Shown here in pieces: positions 51,747 through 60,943 of a stretch of DNA of 64,000 bases. Position numbers and translations under genes: made by a program. How positions within the stretch are numbered: position 1 is the stretch's first letter; every line of letters begins with the position of its first letter. Where the stretch lies: assembly GCA_017792425.1 (NCBI GenBank), contig CP051233.1, positions 275,457 through 339,456 on the forward strand, written 5' to 3'. This DNA comes from Thalassovita sp. GTDB lineage: Bacteria; Pseudomonadota; Alphaproteobacteria; Rhodobacterales; Rhodobacteraceae. Under the pieces are notes generated by a model that was not told the DNA's origin, did no database searches, and saw nothing but the letters and a program-made list of their open reading frames with translations.

Positions 51747-54700
51747 ATGACTGTCTACGACGAAAACTGGGTTGCCGCCGAAGAGGCCAAGCGCCAATGG
51801 ATGGCCGAGAACGGCATGTATGCGTTCGAAGAGGAGCATTCCTCTTGCGGGGTGGGTCTGGTGGTGTCGCTGGACGGCAAGCCCAGCCGCAAGGTTGTCG
51901 ACAGCGGGATCACCGCGCTGAAGGCGATCTGGCACCGTGGCGCGGTGGATGCGGACGGCAAGACCGGCGACGGCGCGGGCATCCACCTGCAGATCCCGGT
52001 TCCCTTCTTCTATGACCAGATCAAGCGCACCGGCCACGAGCCGAGCAAGGACAAGCTGATGGCCGTGGGCCAGGTGTTCCTGCCGCGCACCAACTTTGGC
52101 GCGCAGGAAACCTGCCGGACCATCGTGGAATCCGAGGTTCTGCGCATGGGGCACTATATCTATGGCTGGCGTCACGTGCCGGTGGACATCGCGTGCCTGG
52201 GTGAAAAGGCCAACGCGACCCGCCCGGAAATCGAACAGATCCTGATCCGCTGCGAGAAGGACATCGACGAGGAAGCGTTCGAGCGCGAGCTGTACGTGAT
52301 CCGTCGCCGGATCGAGAAGGCCGCCGCCGCCGCCGGCGTGCGCGACCTGTACCTGTGTTCGCTGTCGTGCCGGTCCGTGATCTACAAGGGCATGATGCTG
52401 GCCGAACAGGTGTCGGAGTTCTATCCCGACCTGCAGGACGAACGGTTTGAAAGCGCGTTCGCGATCTATCACCAGCGTTATTCGACCAACACCTTCCCGC
52501 AGTGGTGGCTGGCGCAGCCGTTCCGCATGCTGGCCCATAACGGCGAGATCAACACGCTGAAGGGCAACGTCAACTGGATGAAGAGCCACGAAATCCGCAT
52601 GGCCTCGAACACGTTCGGGGAACTGGCGGAGGACATCAAGCCGATCATCCAGCCGGGGTCTTCGGATTCGGCGGCGCTGGATTCGGTGTTCGAGGTGCTG
52701 GTGCGCGCGGGCCGGTCGGCGCCGATGGCGAAAACCATGCTGGTGCCTGAATCGTGGTCCAAGCAGGCGGTGGAACTGCCCGAAGCGTGGCGCGACATGT
52801 ACAGCTATTGCAACTCTGTCATGGAGCCGTGGGACGGCCCCGCCGCGCTGGCGATGACCGACGGCCGCTGGGTCTGCGCCGGTCTGGACCGCAACGGCCT
52901 GCGCCCGATGCGCTATGTCGTCACCGGCGACGGGCTGCTGATCGCCGGGTCCGAGGCGGGCATGGTTCCGGTCAAGGAAGCGTCCGTGAAGGAAAAGGGC
53001 GCGCTGGGTCCGGGGCAGTTGTTGGCCGTGGATATGAAAGAGGGCAGGCTGTACCACGACACCGAGATCAAGGACCGTCTGGCGGCGAGCCAGCCGTTCG
53101 GTGAATGGGTTGGCAAGATCAACGACCTGGACGAGGCGCTGGCCGGCCTGGTCGAAAAGCCGCTGTTCACCGGGGCCGAGCTGCGCAAGCGCCAGATCGC
53201 GGCGGGCTATACCATCGAGGAGCTGGAGCAAATCCTGGCGCCGATGGCCGAGGATTCGAAGGAGGCGCTGGCCTCTATGGGCGATGACACTCCGGCGGCG
53301 GTTCTGTCGTCGAAATATCGCCCGCTGAGCCACTTCTTCCGTCAGAACTTTAGCCAAGTGACCAACCCGCCGATCGACAGCCTGCGCGAATATCGCGTGA
53401 TGAGCCTGAAAACGCGGTTCGGCAACCTGAAGAACGTGCTGGACGAAAGTAGCGCGCAGACGGAAATCCTGGTGCTGGAAAGCCCGTTCGTGGGCAACAG
53501 TCAATGGGATGAACTGACCAAGCTGTTCAACGCCGACCTGGTGAAGATCGACTGTACCTTCGCGGCGGGCGCGGACGAAGAGGCGCTGCATGTGGGCCTG
53601 GAGCGTATCCGCGCCGAGGCCGAGGACGCGGTGCGTTCGGGCGCGGGCCACATCGTTCTGACCGATGAACACCAGGACGAAAACAAGGTCGGGATGCCGA
53701 TGATCCTGGCAACCAGCGCCGTGCATTCGCACCTGACCAACAAGGGGCTGCGGACCTTCTGTTCGCTGAACGTGCGGTCGGCAGAATGTATCGATCCGCA
53801 CTATTTCGCTGTTCTGATCGGCTGCGGTGCGACCGTGGTGAACGCTTACCTGGCCGAGGATTCGCTGGCAGACCGCATCGAGCGCGGCCTGCTGGACGGC
53901 ACCCTGACCCAGAACGTGCGGAACTATCGTGAAGCCATCGACCAGGGCCTGCTGAAGATCATGGCGAAGATGGGGATTTCGGTGATCTCGTCCTATCGCG
54001 GTGGGCTGAACTTCGAGGCCGTGGGCCTGTCGCGCGCGATGGTGGCGGAATATTTCCCCGGCATGACCAGCCGTATCAGCGGTATCGGCGTGCACGGTAT
54101 CCAGAAGAAGGTGGAAGAGGTCCACGCACAGGGCTGGCTGGGCGGTCGTGATGTTCTGCCGATCGGCGGCTTCTACAAGGCGCGGAAATCTGGTGAAACC
54201 CACGCTTGGGAAGCGCAGACCATGCACCTGCTGCAGCAGGCGTGCAACCGCGCGTCCTTTGAGCTGTGGAAGCAGTATTCGGCCAAGATGCAGTCCATGC
54301 CGCCGATTCACCTGCGCGACCTGCTGGCGATCAAGCCGCTGGGCAAGGCGATCCCGATCGAAGAGGTGGAAAGCATCACCGCGATCCGCAAGCGTTTCGT
54401 GACGCCGGGCATGTCCCTGGGTGCGTTGTCGCCCGAGGCGCATATGACGCTGAACATCGCGATGAACCGCATCGGCGCCAAGTCGGATTCCGGCGAGGGC
54501 GGCGAGGATCCGGCACATCACGTGCCGCTGCCGAACGGCGACAACCCCAGCGCCAAGATCAAGCAGGTGGCATCGGGCCGTTTCGGCGTGACTGCCGAGT
54601 ACCTGAACGCCTGCGAGGAACTGGAAATCAAGGTGGCTCAGGGCGCCAAGCCCGGCGAGGGTGGCCAGCTGCCGGGGATGAAGGTCACCGACCTGATTGC

Positions 54701-56285
54701 CCGTCTGCGCCATTCCACCAAGGGTGTGACGCTGATTTCGCCGCCGCCGCACCACGATATCTATTCCATCGAGGATCTGGCGCAGCTGATCTATGACCTG
54801 AAGCAGATCAACCCGCGCTGCAAGGTGACAGTGAAGCTGGTGGCGTCCTCGGGCGTGGGCACGATTGCCGCCGGTGTTGCCAAGGCCAAGGCGGATATCA
54901 TCCTGATCTCGGGCCACAACGGGGGCACGGGCGCATCGCCGGCGACCAGCATCAAATATGCCGGTCTGCCGTGGGAAATGGGCCTGACAGAAGCGCACCA
55001 GGTGCTGTCGATGAACAACCTGCGCGACCGCGTCACCCTGCGGACCGATGGCGGGCTGCGCACGGGCCGCGACATCGTCATGGCCGCGATGATGGGTGCC
55101 GAGGAATACGGCATCGGCACCGCTGCGCTGATCGCGATGGGCTGTATCATGGTGCGTCAGTGCCAGTCGAACACCTGCCCGGTGGGCGTCTGTACGCAGG
55201 ATGAACGCCTGCGTGCGATGTTCGACGGGACCGCGGACAAGGTGGTGAACCTGATTACCTTCTACGCGCAGGAAGTCCGGGAAATCCTGGCAAGCATCGG
55301 CGCACGGTCGCTGGACGAGGTGATCGGCCGTGCCGACCTGCTGAGCCAGGTCAGCCGGGGCAACGCGCACCTGGACGATCTGGACCTGAACCCGCTGCTG
55401 CTGACCGTGGATGGCGCCAAGGACATCGTCTATGACCGCTATAAGCCGCGCAATGCCGTGCCGGACACGCTGGACGCCGAAATCGTGCGCGACGCGCATC
55501 GGTTCCTGGAGGACGGCGAGAAGATGCAGCTGTCCTATGCGGTGCAGAACACGCATCGGACCGTGGGCACCCGGACCTCTTCGCATATCGTGAAGAATTT
55601 CGGTATGCGCAACGCGCTGCAGCCGGATCACCTGACGGTGAAGCTGACCGGGTCTGCGGGTCAGTCGCTGGGCGCCTTCGCGGCACCGGGTCTGAAGATC
55701 GAGGTGTCGGGCGATGCCAACGACTATGTCGGCAAGGGCCTGTCGGGTGGCACCGTGGTGGTGCGTCCGCCGATGCATTCGCCGCTGGTGGCCAGCGACA
55801 ACACGATCATCGGCAACACCGTGCTGTACGGCGCGACCGACGGCTACCTGTTCGCGGCGGGCCGTGCGGGCGAGCGTTTCGCTGTCCGCAACTCTGGCGC
55901 TAAGGTGGTGATCGAGGGCTGCGGATCCAACGGGTGTGAATACATGACCGGCGGTGTCGCGGTAATCCTGGGCCAGATCGGCGCCAACTTCGGCGCGGGG
56001 ATGACCGGGGGCATGGCCTACCTTTATGACCCGGACGGCATGGCGGCGGACATGATGAACATGGAAACGCTGGTGACCTGTCCGGTGACGGTCGAGTTCT
56101 GGGAAGCCCAGCTGAAAGACCTGATCGAGCGCCACGCCAAGGAAACCAACAGCCGCAAGGCCGCGGATATCCTGCAGCACTGGGACATCGAAAAGGCGAA
56201 TTTCATCCAGGTTTGCCCGACAGAGATGCTGATCCACATTCCGCACCCGCTGTCGATCGAAGAAAAGGCGGTTCCCGCCGAGTAA
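51747..56285 (+). CDS. gltB: Glutamate synthase large subunit
   Basis: 1512 residues. Class II glutaminase amidotransferase plus FMN synthase. A short propeptide precedes the catalytic Cys34 (EEEHSSCGVGL), which becomes N-terminal after cleavage. The glutaminase domain runs to ~430, the synthase/FMN domain (~800-1190) contains GEGGEDPA and SGHNGGTGASP, the 3Fe-4S cysteines are in RQCQSNTCPVGVC, and the C-terminal beta-helix (~1230-1480) has GGTVVVRPP. AAGGAG is six bases before the ATG. A strong terminator follows. Confidence 0.97.
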   Translation: MTVYDENWVAAEEAKRQWMAENGMYAFEEEHSSCGVGLVVSLDGKPSRKVVDSGITALKAIWHRGAVDADGKTGDGAGIHLQIPVPFFYDQIKRTGHEPSKDKLMAVGQVFLPRTNFGAQETCRTIVESEVLRMGHYIYGWRHVPVDIACLGEKANATRPEIEQILIRCEKDIDEEAFERELYVIRRRIEKAAAAAGVRDLYLCSLSCRSVIYKGMMLAEQVSEFYPDLQDERFESAFAIYHQRYSTNTFPQWWLAQPFRMLAHNGEINTLKGNVNWMKSHEIRMASNTFGELAEDIKPIIQPGSSDSAALDSVFEVLVRAGRSAPMAKTMLVPESWSKQAVELPEAWRDMYSYCNSVMEPWDGPAALAMTDGRWVCAGLDRNGLRPMRYVVTGDGLLIAGSEAGMVPVKEASVKEKGALGPGQLLAVDMKEGRLYHDTEIKDRLAASQPFGEWVGKINDLDEALAGLVEKPLFTGAELRKRQIAAGYTIEELEQILAPMAEDSKEALASMGDDTPAAVLSSKYRPLSHFFRQNFSQVTNPPIDSLREYRVMSLKTRFGNLKNVLDESSAQTEILVLESPFVGNSQWDELTKLFNADLVKIDCTFAAGADEEALHVGLERIRAEAEDAVRSGAGHIVLTDEHQDENKVGMPMILATSAVHSHLTNKGLRTFCSLNVRSAECIDPHYFAVLIGCGATVVNAYLAEDSLADRIERGLLDGTLTQNVRNYREAIDQGLLKIMAKMGISVISSYRGGLNFEAVGLSRAMVAEYFPGMTSRISGIGVHGIQKKVEEVHAQGWLGGRDVLPIGGFYKARKSGETHAWEAQTMHLLQQACNRASFELWKQYSAKMQSMPPIHLRDLLAIKPLGKAIPIEEVESITAIRKRFVTPGMSLGALSPEAHMTLNIAMNRIGAKSDSGEGGEDPAHHVPLPNGDNPSAKIKQVASGRFGVTAEYLNACEELEIKVAQGAKPGEGGQLPGMKVTDLIARLRHSTKGVTLISPPPHHDIYSIEDLAQLIYDLKQINPRCKVTVKLVASSGVGTIAAGVAKAKADIILISGHNGGTGASPATSIKYAGLPWEMGLTEAHQVLSMNNLRDRVTLRTDGGLRTGRDIVMAAMMGAEEYGIGTAALIAMGCIMVRQCQSNTCPVGVCTQDERLRAMFDGTADKVVNLITFYAQEVREILASIGARSLDEVIGRADLLSQVSRGNAHLDDLDLNPLLLTVDGAKDIVYDRYKPRNAVPDTLDAEIVRDAHRFLEDGEKMQLSYAVQNTHRTVGTRTSSHIVKNFGMRNALQPDHLTVKLTGSAGQSLGAFAAPGLKIEVSGDANDYVGKGLSGGTVVVRPPMHSPLVASDNTIIGNTVLYGATDGYLFAAGRAGERFAVRNSGAKVVIEGCGSNGCEYMTGGVAVILGQIGANFGAGMTGGMAYLYDPDGMAADMMNMETLVTCPVTVEFWEAQLKDLIERHAKETNSRKAADILQHWDIEKANFIQVCPTEMLIHIPHPLSIEEKAVPAE

Positions 56286-56305
56286 GCGTGGAACGATAAA
56301 CCGGG

Positions 56306-56330
56306 AAAGGCGCCCTGCGGGGCGCCTTTT
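56306..56330 (+). terminator. Intrinsic terminator of gltB
   Basis: Ten-base stem AAAGGCGCCC / GGGCGCCTTT with a TGCG tetraloop and following T residues, 20 bases after the gltB stop. Confidence 0.88.
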
Positions 56331-56420
56331 GCCTGTGGATGGCGCGTGTGCACACGTACCCAACGGGGCGGGATATCCGAGAGTTTGGGGTTTTCGGCAG
56401 CACGCCCCGAGCCTATAGCT

Positions 56421-57188
56421 GTGGCCGTGGTACAGAAACGCAAATCACCCAGCCGAAAGGCTTCGGCCCGGACCAAGGCCAAGAAGGCGCAATCCAAGCG
56501 GGAGGCGCTGCCGATCCGGCCAACACTGTGGCTGCTGCGCTGGATGGTGCGCGGGTTTGCCGGGATGGTGGTGCTGCTGTTCCTGTGGGTCGTGGTCTAC
56601 GCGGTCTTTAACCCGCCGGGCACGCTGTACATCTGGCAGGAAAAATCCCGGCTGGGCGAGGTGGACCGGCAATGGGTGCGCATGGATGCCATTGCGCCGG
56701 TGATGAAACGGTCTGTCGTTGCGGCAGAGGATGCGAATTTCTGTCTGCACAGCGGGTTTGACATGGCGGCAATCCGCGCCGCTATCGACGAGGGCGGAAA
56801 CCGCGGCGCGTCCACCCTGACGCAGCAGGTGGTGAAGAACGTGTTCCTGTGGCACGGGCGCAGCTGGCTGCGCAAGGCGCTGGAGGCGATGATCACCCCG
56901 ATGGTGGAACTGGTCTGGTCCAAGGAGCGGATCCTTGAGGTGTACCTGAACGTGGCAGAGTTCGACGAAGGCGTGTTCGGGGTCGAGGCGGCGGCGCGCA
57001 ATTACTTTCGCGTCGGCCCCGAGGCATTGTCGCCGCTGCAGGCGGCGCGGCTGGCGGCGGTGCTGCCATCGCCCAAGGTGCGGTCGGCCAGCAAGCCGGG
57101 CGAATTGGTCCGCAAACGCGCCGAGGCCATCCTGGACGGGGCGGCCACGATCCGCGCGGATGGGCGGGCGGCCTGTTTCGAGGATTGA
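56421..57188 (+). CDS. mtgA: Monofunctional peptidoglycan glycosyltransferase
   Basis: 255 residues from a GTG. One transmembrane helix (residues ~45-65), then a GT51 domain: EDANFCLHSGFD, GASTLTQQVVKNVFLW and RKALEAMITP. It polymerises lipid II without a transpeptidase domain. The start is uncertain: upstream GTG or an upstream ATG would add Arg-rich residues, and no good ribosome site is seen. The N-terminus is basic (KRKSPSRKASARTKAKK), which would stay cytoplasmic. Confidence 0.88.
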   Translation: MAVVQKRKSPSRKASARTKAKKAQSKREALPIRPTLWLLRWMVRGFAGMVVLLFLWVVVYAVFNPPGTLYIWQEKSRLGEVDRQWVRMDAIAPVMKRSVVAAEDANFCLHSGFDMAAIRAAIDEGGNRGASTLTQQVVKNVFLWHGRSWLRKALEAMITPMVELVWSKERILEVYLNVAEFDEGVFGVEAAARNYFRVGPEALSPLQAARLAAVLPSPKVRSASKPGELVRKRAEAILDGAATIRADGRAACFED

Positions 57189-57249
57189 AAATCCGGGGCC
57201 AAGCGGGCATTGAGGGGGAAACCCTATTTGATCCGAGCAGCGCGAAATC

Positions 57250-57915
57250 ATGGCGAAACTGTACCATTTCCCCCTGTCCCCCTTTTGCCGCAAGGTGCGC
57301 CTGAGCCTTGCCGAAAAGAAGATCGAGGTGGAACTGCACGACGAAAGGTACTGGGAACAAGACCCGGATTTCCTGCGCCGCAACCCGGCAGGCAAGGTGC
57401 CGGTGCTGCGACTGGACAACAAGATGATGTCCGAAAGCGCGGCGATCTGCGAATACCTGGAAGAAGCCTATCCCAACCCGCCGCTGATGCCCAAGGATGT
57501 GGACGCGCGCTATGAGGTGCGGCGGCTGGTCAGCTGGTTCGATGACAAGTTTCATAACGAGGTGACCTCGAAACTGCTGTACGAGCGGGTCAACAAGAAG
57601 GTCATGGGGCGCGGGTTTCCCGACAGCGGGAACGTGAAGGCGGGCGCCAAGGCGATCAAGTACCATCTGGATTACATGGCCTGGCTGCTGGATCATCGGC
57701 GTTGGCTGGCCGGGGACGTGATGACGCTGGCCGATTTCGCCGCCGCCGCGCATCTGTCGGCGCTGGACTATATCAGCGACGTGGATTGGAACCGAAGCGA
57801 GGTGGTGAAGGACTGGTATGCCAAGATCAAGTCGCGCCCGGCGTTCCGGTCCATCCTGGCAGACCAGATCCCCGGCTTTCCGCCGCCTTCGCATTATGCC
57901 GACCTGGATTTCTGA
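57250..57915 (+). CDS. Glutathione S-transferase
   Basis: 221 residues. Thioredoxin-like N-terminal domain with SPFCRKVRLSL (Ser/Cys active-site region), NPAGKVPVLRLD (cis-Pro) and SESAAICEYLEE; helical C-terminal domain with LAGDVMTLADFAAAAHLSAL. Detoxification or redox role; no substrate is predictable. It lies 87 bases before queG, with a palindromic element between the two. Confidence 0.9.
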   Translation: MAKLYHFPLSPFCRKVRLSLAEKKIEVELHDERYWEQDPDFLRRNPAGKVPVLRLDNKMMSESAAICEYLEEAYPNPPLMPKDVDARYEVRRLVSWFDDKFHNEVTSKLLYERVNKKVMGRGFPDSGNVKAGAKAIKYHLDYMAWLLDHRRWLAGDVMTLADFAAAAHLSALDYISDVDWNRSEVVKDWYAKIKSRPAFRSILADQIPGFPPPSHYADLDF

Positions 57916-57919
57916 CACC

Positions 57920-57993
57920 GGGCCGGGGCGGGGGGCGCTGCCCCCCACCGCCTGCGGCGGTTCCCCCCGGGGTATTTTTCCCAAGAAAAAACC
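57920..57993. repeat. G+C-rich palindromic intergenic element (REP-like)
   Basis: Two adjoining hairpins, GGGGGGC-GCT-GCCCCCC (57930-57946) and CCGCC-TGC-GGCGG (57948-57960), then a CCCCCGGGGTATTTTTC section and an A-run (CCCAAGAAAAAA). I recognise this type of composite as a repeat common in Rhodobacterales intergenic regions. Only one copy is seen in this window. Confidence 0.6.
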
Positions 57994-58002
57994 GAGGGTG
58001 TC

Positions 58003-59034
58003 ATGGATTTGAAGGCAAGGTTAGTGGCGCAGGCCCGGGCCGAGGGCTTTGATGCCTGCAAGGTCTGCCGCCCAGGGGATATTCCGCTGGTTCCGGCGCG
58101 GCTGGCGGCGTTCCTGGAGGCGGGGCGGCACGGGCAGATGGGCTGGATGGCGGACCGGGCCGAGTGGCGCGGCAATCCCGCGGCGCTGTGGGCCGAGGCG
58201 CGCAGCGTGATCGTGCTGGGCGAAAGCTATACCCCGGCGCATGATCCGCTGGTGGTGCTGGGGCAGCGGGATCGGGCGGCGATTTCGGTCTATGCCCAGA
58301 ACAAGGATTATCACGACCTGGTCAAGAAGCGGCTGAAGCGGCTGGCACGCTGGCTGATCGCCGACTCCGGCGGCGAGGTGAAGGTGTTCGTCGATACCGC
58401 GCCGGTGGCGGAAAAGCCGTTGGGGCAGGCGGCTGGGCTGGGTTGGCAGGGCAAGCATACCAACCTTGTCAGCCGCGAACTGGGCAGTTGGTTCTTTATC
58501 GGGTCGGTGTTCACGACGCTGGAATTGCCGGTGGACGGGGCAGAGGCGGATCATTGCGGGCGGTGTACCGCGTGCCAGGATATTTGCCCGACCGGGGCCT
58601 TTCCGGCACCGTATCAGCTGGATGCGCGGCGCTGTATTTCCTATCTGACGATCGAGCATCACGGGCCGGTAGACGAGGAATTGCGCCCGATGCTGGGCAA
58701 CCGCATCTATGGTTGCGACGATTGCCTGGCGGTCTGTCCCTGGAACAAGTTCGCGGTAGAGGCGCGCGAGGCGCGCTATCACGCGCGCGCGGAACTGGTG
58801 GCGCCGAAACTGGCGGAACTTGCGGTGCTGGACGATGCCGGCTTTCGGGCGTTGTTCAGCGGGTCGCCGATCAAGCGGGTAGGGCGGAACCGGTTTGTGC
58901 GCAATGTGCTGTATGCCGTCGGCAATTCCGGGGATCGCGCCCTGCTGGAGGTGGCGCGGGGGCTGTGTGGGGACACGGACGCCGCCGTGGCCGATGCAGC
59001 GCGGTGGGCGGTGGCGCGGTTGGCGCGGGAGTAG
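58003..59034 (+). CDS. queG: Epoxyqueuosine reductase
   Basis: 343 residues. Cobalamin-dependent Fe-S enzyme that reduces epoxyqueuosine to queuosine in tRNA. Two 4Fe-4S clusters are marked by CGRCTACQDICPTGAF and CDDCLAVCPWNKF (~190-200, ~245-255). An N-terminal cobalamin-binding region and C-terminal HEAT-like tail (GNSGDRALLEVARGL) are also present. The ATG follows the REP-like element. Confidence 0.96.
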   Translation: MDLKARLVAQARAEGFDACKVCRPGDIPLVPARLAAFLEAGRHGQMGWMADRAEWRGNPAALWAEARSVIVLGESYTPAHDPLVVLGQRDRAAISVYAQNKDYHDLVKKRLKRLARWLIADSGGEVKVFVDTAPVAEKPLGQAAGLGWQGKHTNLVSRELGSWFFIGSVFTTLELPVDGAEADHCGRCTACQDICPTGAFPAPYQLDARRCISYLTIEHHGPVDEELRPMLGNRIYGCDDCLAVCPWNKFAVEAREARYHARAELVAPKLAELAVLDDAGFRALFSGSPIKRVGRNRFVRNVLYAVGNSGDRALLEVARGLCGDTDAAVADAARWAVARLARE

Positions 59035-59093
59035 GCCCTTCCCATTTGCAGCGAAAGCCCCATCTTATGGGCGTGAACAGGACGGAGGACCAC

Positions 59094-59540
59094 ATGCCGA
59101 AATATGAGCGCAACCCCGATGTGATTGCCGCGCTGACGCCTGAACAGCACTGGGTCACACAAGAAAACGGGACCGAGCGGCCCGGATCTGGGCAGTTTCT
59201 GCGCAACAAGGAACCGGGGATCTACGTGGATATCGTGAGCGGCGAGCCCCTGTTCGCGTCTTCGGACAAGTATGAATCCGGCTGCGGCTGGCCCAGTTTC
59301 ACCAAGCCGATTGAGCCGGGTCATATCACCGAGCTGACGGATACCACCCACGGGATGGTGCGGGTCGAGGTGCGCAGCGCCCATGGGGACAGCCACCTGG
59401 GCCACGTGTTCCCGGACGGGCCGGTGGACCGGGGCGGGCTGCGATACTGCATCAACTCGGTCAGCCTGCGGTTCGTGCATCGGGACGACATGGAGGCCGA
59501 GGGCTATGGCGATTATCTGGACCAGGTGGAGGATGTGTGA
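59094..59540 (+). CDS. msrB: Peptide-methionine (R)-S-oxide reductase
   Basis: 148 residues. Reduces methionine-R-sulfoxide in proteins. The catalytic Cys is in RYCINSVSLRF; a recycling Cys is in ESGCGWPSF. The two CxxC zinc motifs of the zinc-type enzyme are absent (GEPLF and SHLGHVF lack them), so this is a zinc-free form. GGAGG lies five bases before the ATG at 59094. It overlaps msrA by one base (TGATG). Confidence 0.94.
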   Translation: MPKYERNPDVIAALTPEQHWVTQENGTERPGSGQFLRNKEPGIYVDIVSGEPLFASSDKYESGCGWPSFTKPIEPGHITELTDTTHGMVRVEVRSAHGDSHLGHVFPDGPVDRGGLRYCINSVSLRFVHRDDMEAEGYGDYLDQVEDV

Positions 59541-60040
59541 TGGCTGAGGAACGCGCGGTTCTGGCAGGCGGCTGTTTTTGGGGGATGCAGGAATTGATCC
59601 GGCACCAACCCGGTGTGTTGCGGACGCGGGTGGGCTATACCGGCGGCGATGTTGCGAATGCGACCTATCGCAACCACGGCACCCATGCCGAGGGGATCGA
59701 GATCATCTTTGACCCTGCCCGGACCAGCTATCGCAAGCTGCTGGAGTTCTTTTTCCAGATTCATGATCCGACGACGGTGAACCGGCAGGGCAATGATCTG
59801 GGGATGAGTTATCGCAGCGCGATCTATTACGTGGATCAGACGCAGAAGGACTGTGCGGCCGAGACGATCAAGGATGTCGAGGCCAGCGGGTTGTGGCCCG
59901 GCAAGGTGGTGACAGACGTGGAACCGGTGGGGGATTTCTGGGAGGCGGAGCCAGAGCATCAGGATTACCTGCAACGGCTGCCGAACGGCTATACCTGCCA
60001 TTTCCCACGACCGGATTGGGTGTTGCCCAAGCGCGGATGA
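59540..60040 (+). CDS. msrA: Peptide-methionine (S)-S-oxide reductase
   Basis: 166 residues. Catalytic Cys in GGCFWGMQEL at the N-terminus; VGYTGGDVANATYRNHG and FEVFFDP-like FFFQIHDPTT motifs complete the family pattern. Reduces the S-epimer of methionine sulfoxide, complementing MsrB. The ATG at 59540 shares bases with the msrB stop, so translation is coupled and the two form one oxidative-repair operon. Confidence 0.95.
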   Translation: MAEERAVLAGGCFWGMQELIRHQPGVLRTRVGYTGGDVANATYRNHGTHAEGIEIIFDPARTSYRKLLEFFFQIHDPTTVNRQGNDLGMSYRSAIYYVDQTQKDCAAETIKDVEASGLWPGKVVTDVEPVGDFWEAEPEHQDYLQRLPNGYTCHFPRPDWVLPKRG

Positions 60041-60111
60041 ACTGTGGACAGCCAAGCCAGAATGGCCGCGCCCGCCGGGGGGACAGGGCGGACGCGGCGG
60101 GACTGACAGGC

Positions 60112-60140
60112 GGGCGGGGGCATCTGGGGATTCCCCGCCC
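60112..60140. repeat. G+C-rich inverted repeat between msrA and the outer-membrane gene
   Basis: GGGCGGGG (60112-60119) and CCCCGCCC (60133-60140) can pair as an 8-base stem. There is no T-run, so it may help end either convergent transcript only weakly. The region 60041-60145 otherwise holds nothing recognisable. Confidence 0.4.
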
Positions 60141-60145
60141 GGATG

Positions 60146-60727
60146 TCAGAACCGGAAGGTGGCGCGAACTTGCGCGGTGGTGCCGTCCACCGAAATGCCC
60201 GAGCCGTTGAAATCGCCGAAATCGTGGTAAAGGACTTCGCCGCCGAGGCTGATGGTGTCGGTCAGCATGTGTTCATAGCCGATACCAGCGAAATAGCCTT
60301 CGTCGGTGCCCAGCGTGTCGATATCGGCCTGCGCGGCACCGGCGGTGGCATAGATCAGGCCCGCGCCCAGATCATAGCCCGCGCGCAGTTTCAGGCGGGC
60401 GATGCTGTCGATGGTGTTGCCGCCCATGTCGATATCGGCGAAGTCATAGTCCAGACCCGCGCCCAGAACCCACTGGCCGAAATCGTAATCATAGCCCATC
60501 GTCAGGCCGCCGATCATGCCGTCACCGCTTAGACCGCCGGTGCCGCTGAAATCGCCATAGCCCAGTTGCAGACCGCCGTAACCGCCGGTCCAGTCGCCAG
60601 TAAGCGGGACGGCGACGGGGGTGATGATTTCAGGCTCTACGGGTGCGGGTGTGGGCGAACCAGCCAGCACGGGAGCTGCGATCAGGGTTGCGCCGAGGGT
60701 ACCCAGCAGGGTGCTCTTGAGGGACAT
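60146..60727 (-). CDS. Small outer-membrane beta-barrel protein
   Basis: 193 residues. Signal peptide (LLGTLGATLIAAPVLAGS) then a Pro-rich link and an 8-strand-like barrel with repeated Gly/aromatic pairs (WTGGYGGLQLGYGDFSGTGG, LGAGLDYDFADIDMGG, GYFAGIGYEHML). It ends in Phe (RATFRF), the usual barrel-assembly signal. It belongs to the OmpA/porin-like small barrels of alphaproteobacteria; ligand unknown. It is transcribed leftward, convergent with msrA and followed at the other side by a 216-base gap. Confidence 0.83.
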   Translation of the reverse strand: MSLKSTLLGTLGATLIAAPVLAGSPTPAPVEPEIITPVAVPLTGDWTGGYGGLQLGYGDFSGTGGLSGDGMIGGLTMGYDYDFGQWVLGAGLDYDFADIDMGGNTIDSIARLKLRAGYDLGAGLIYATAGAAQADIDTLGTDEGYFAGIGYEHMLTDTISLGGEVLYHDFGDFNGSGISVDGTTAQVRATFRF

Positions 60728-60902
60728 TTCATTTCCTTTCTTGCTGTCTCGGGTCCGCGATCACGCGGCCGATGAACGTCCAACGCAGCAGATCGGTTTT
60801 CCGGCGCAAGAAACAAGAGAGGGTGAAGCGCCGACGATTGGATGCGCTGTAAATGGCCGAAAACGCGCGCACGGAGCGGCGCCAATTGGCCGATCAGAAC
60901 CG

Positions 60903-60927
60903 AAAAACGCTTGTATGAGCGGCGTTT
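60903..60927 (-). terminator. Weak terminator after the acyl-CoA synthetase gene
   Basis: Minus-strand stem AAACGC / GCGTTT with an 11-base loop followed by T residues, 16 bases after the matB-like stop codon. The loop is large, so termination may be partial. Confidence 0.4.
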
Positions 60928-60943
60928 AGCCTATGGTCACGGC

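Noticed and set aside
51336..56363. A 1675-codon open frame on the minus strand across gltB
   Set aside because: It is the antisense shadow of high-G+C gltB, rich in Arg/His/Gln with no domain, while gltB carries every catalytic motif of the family.
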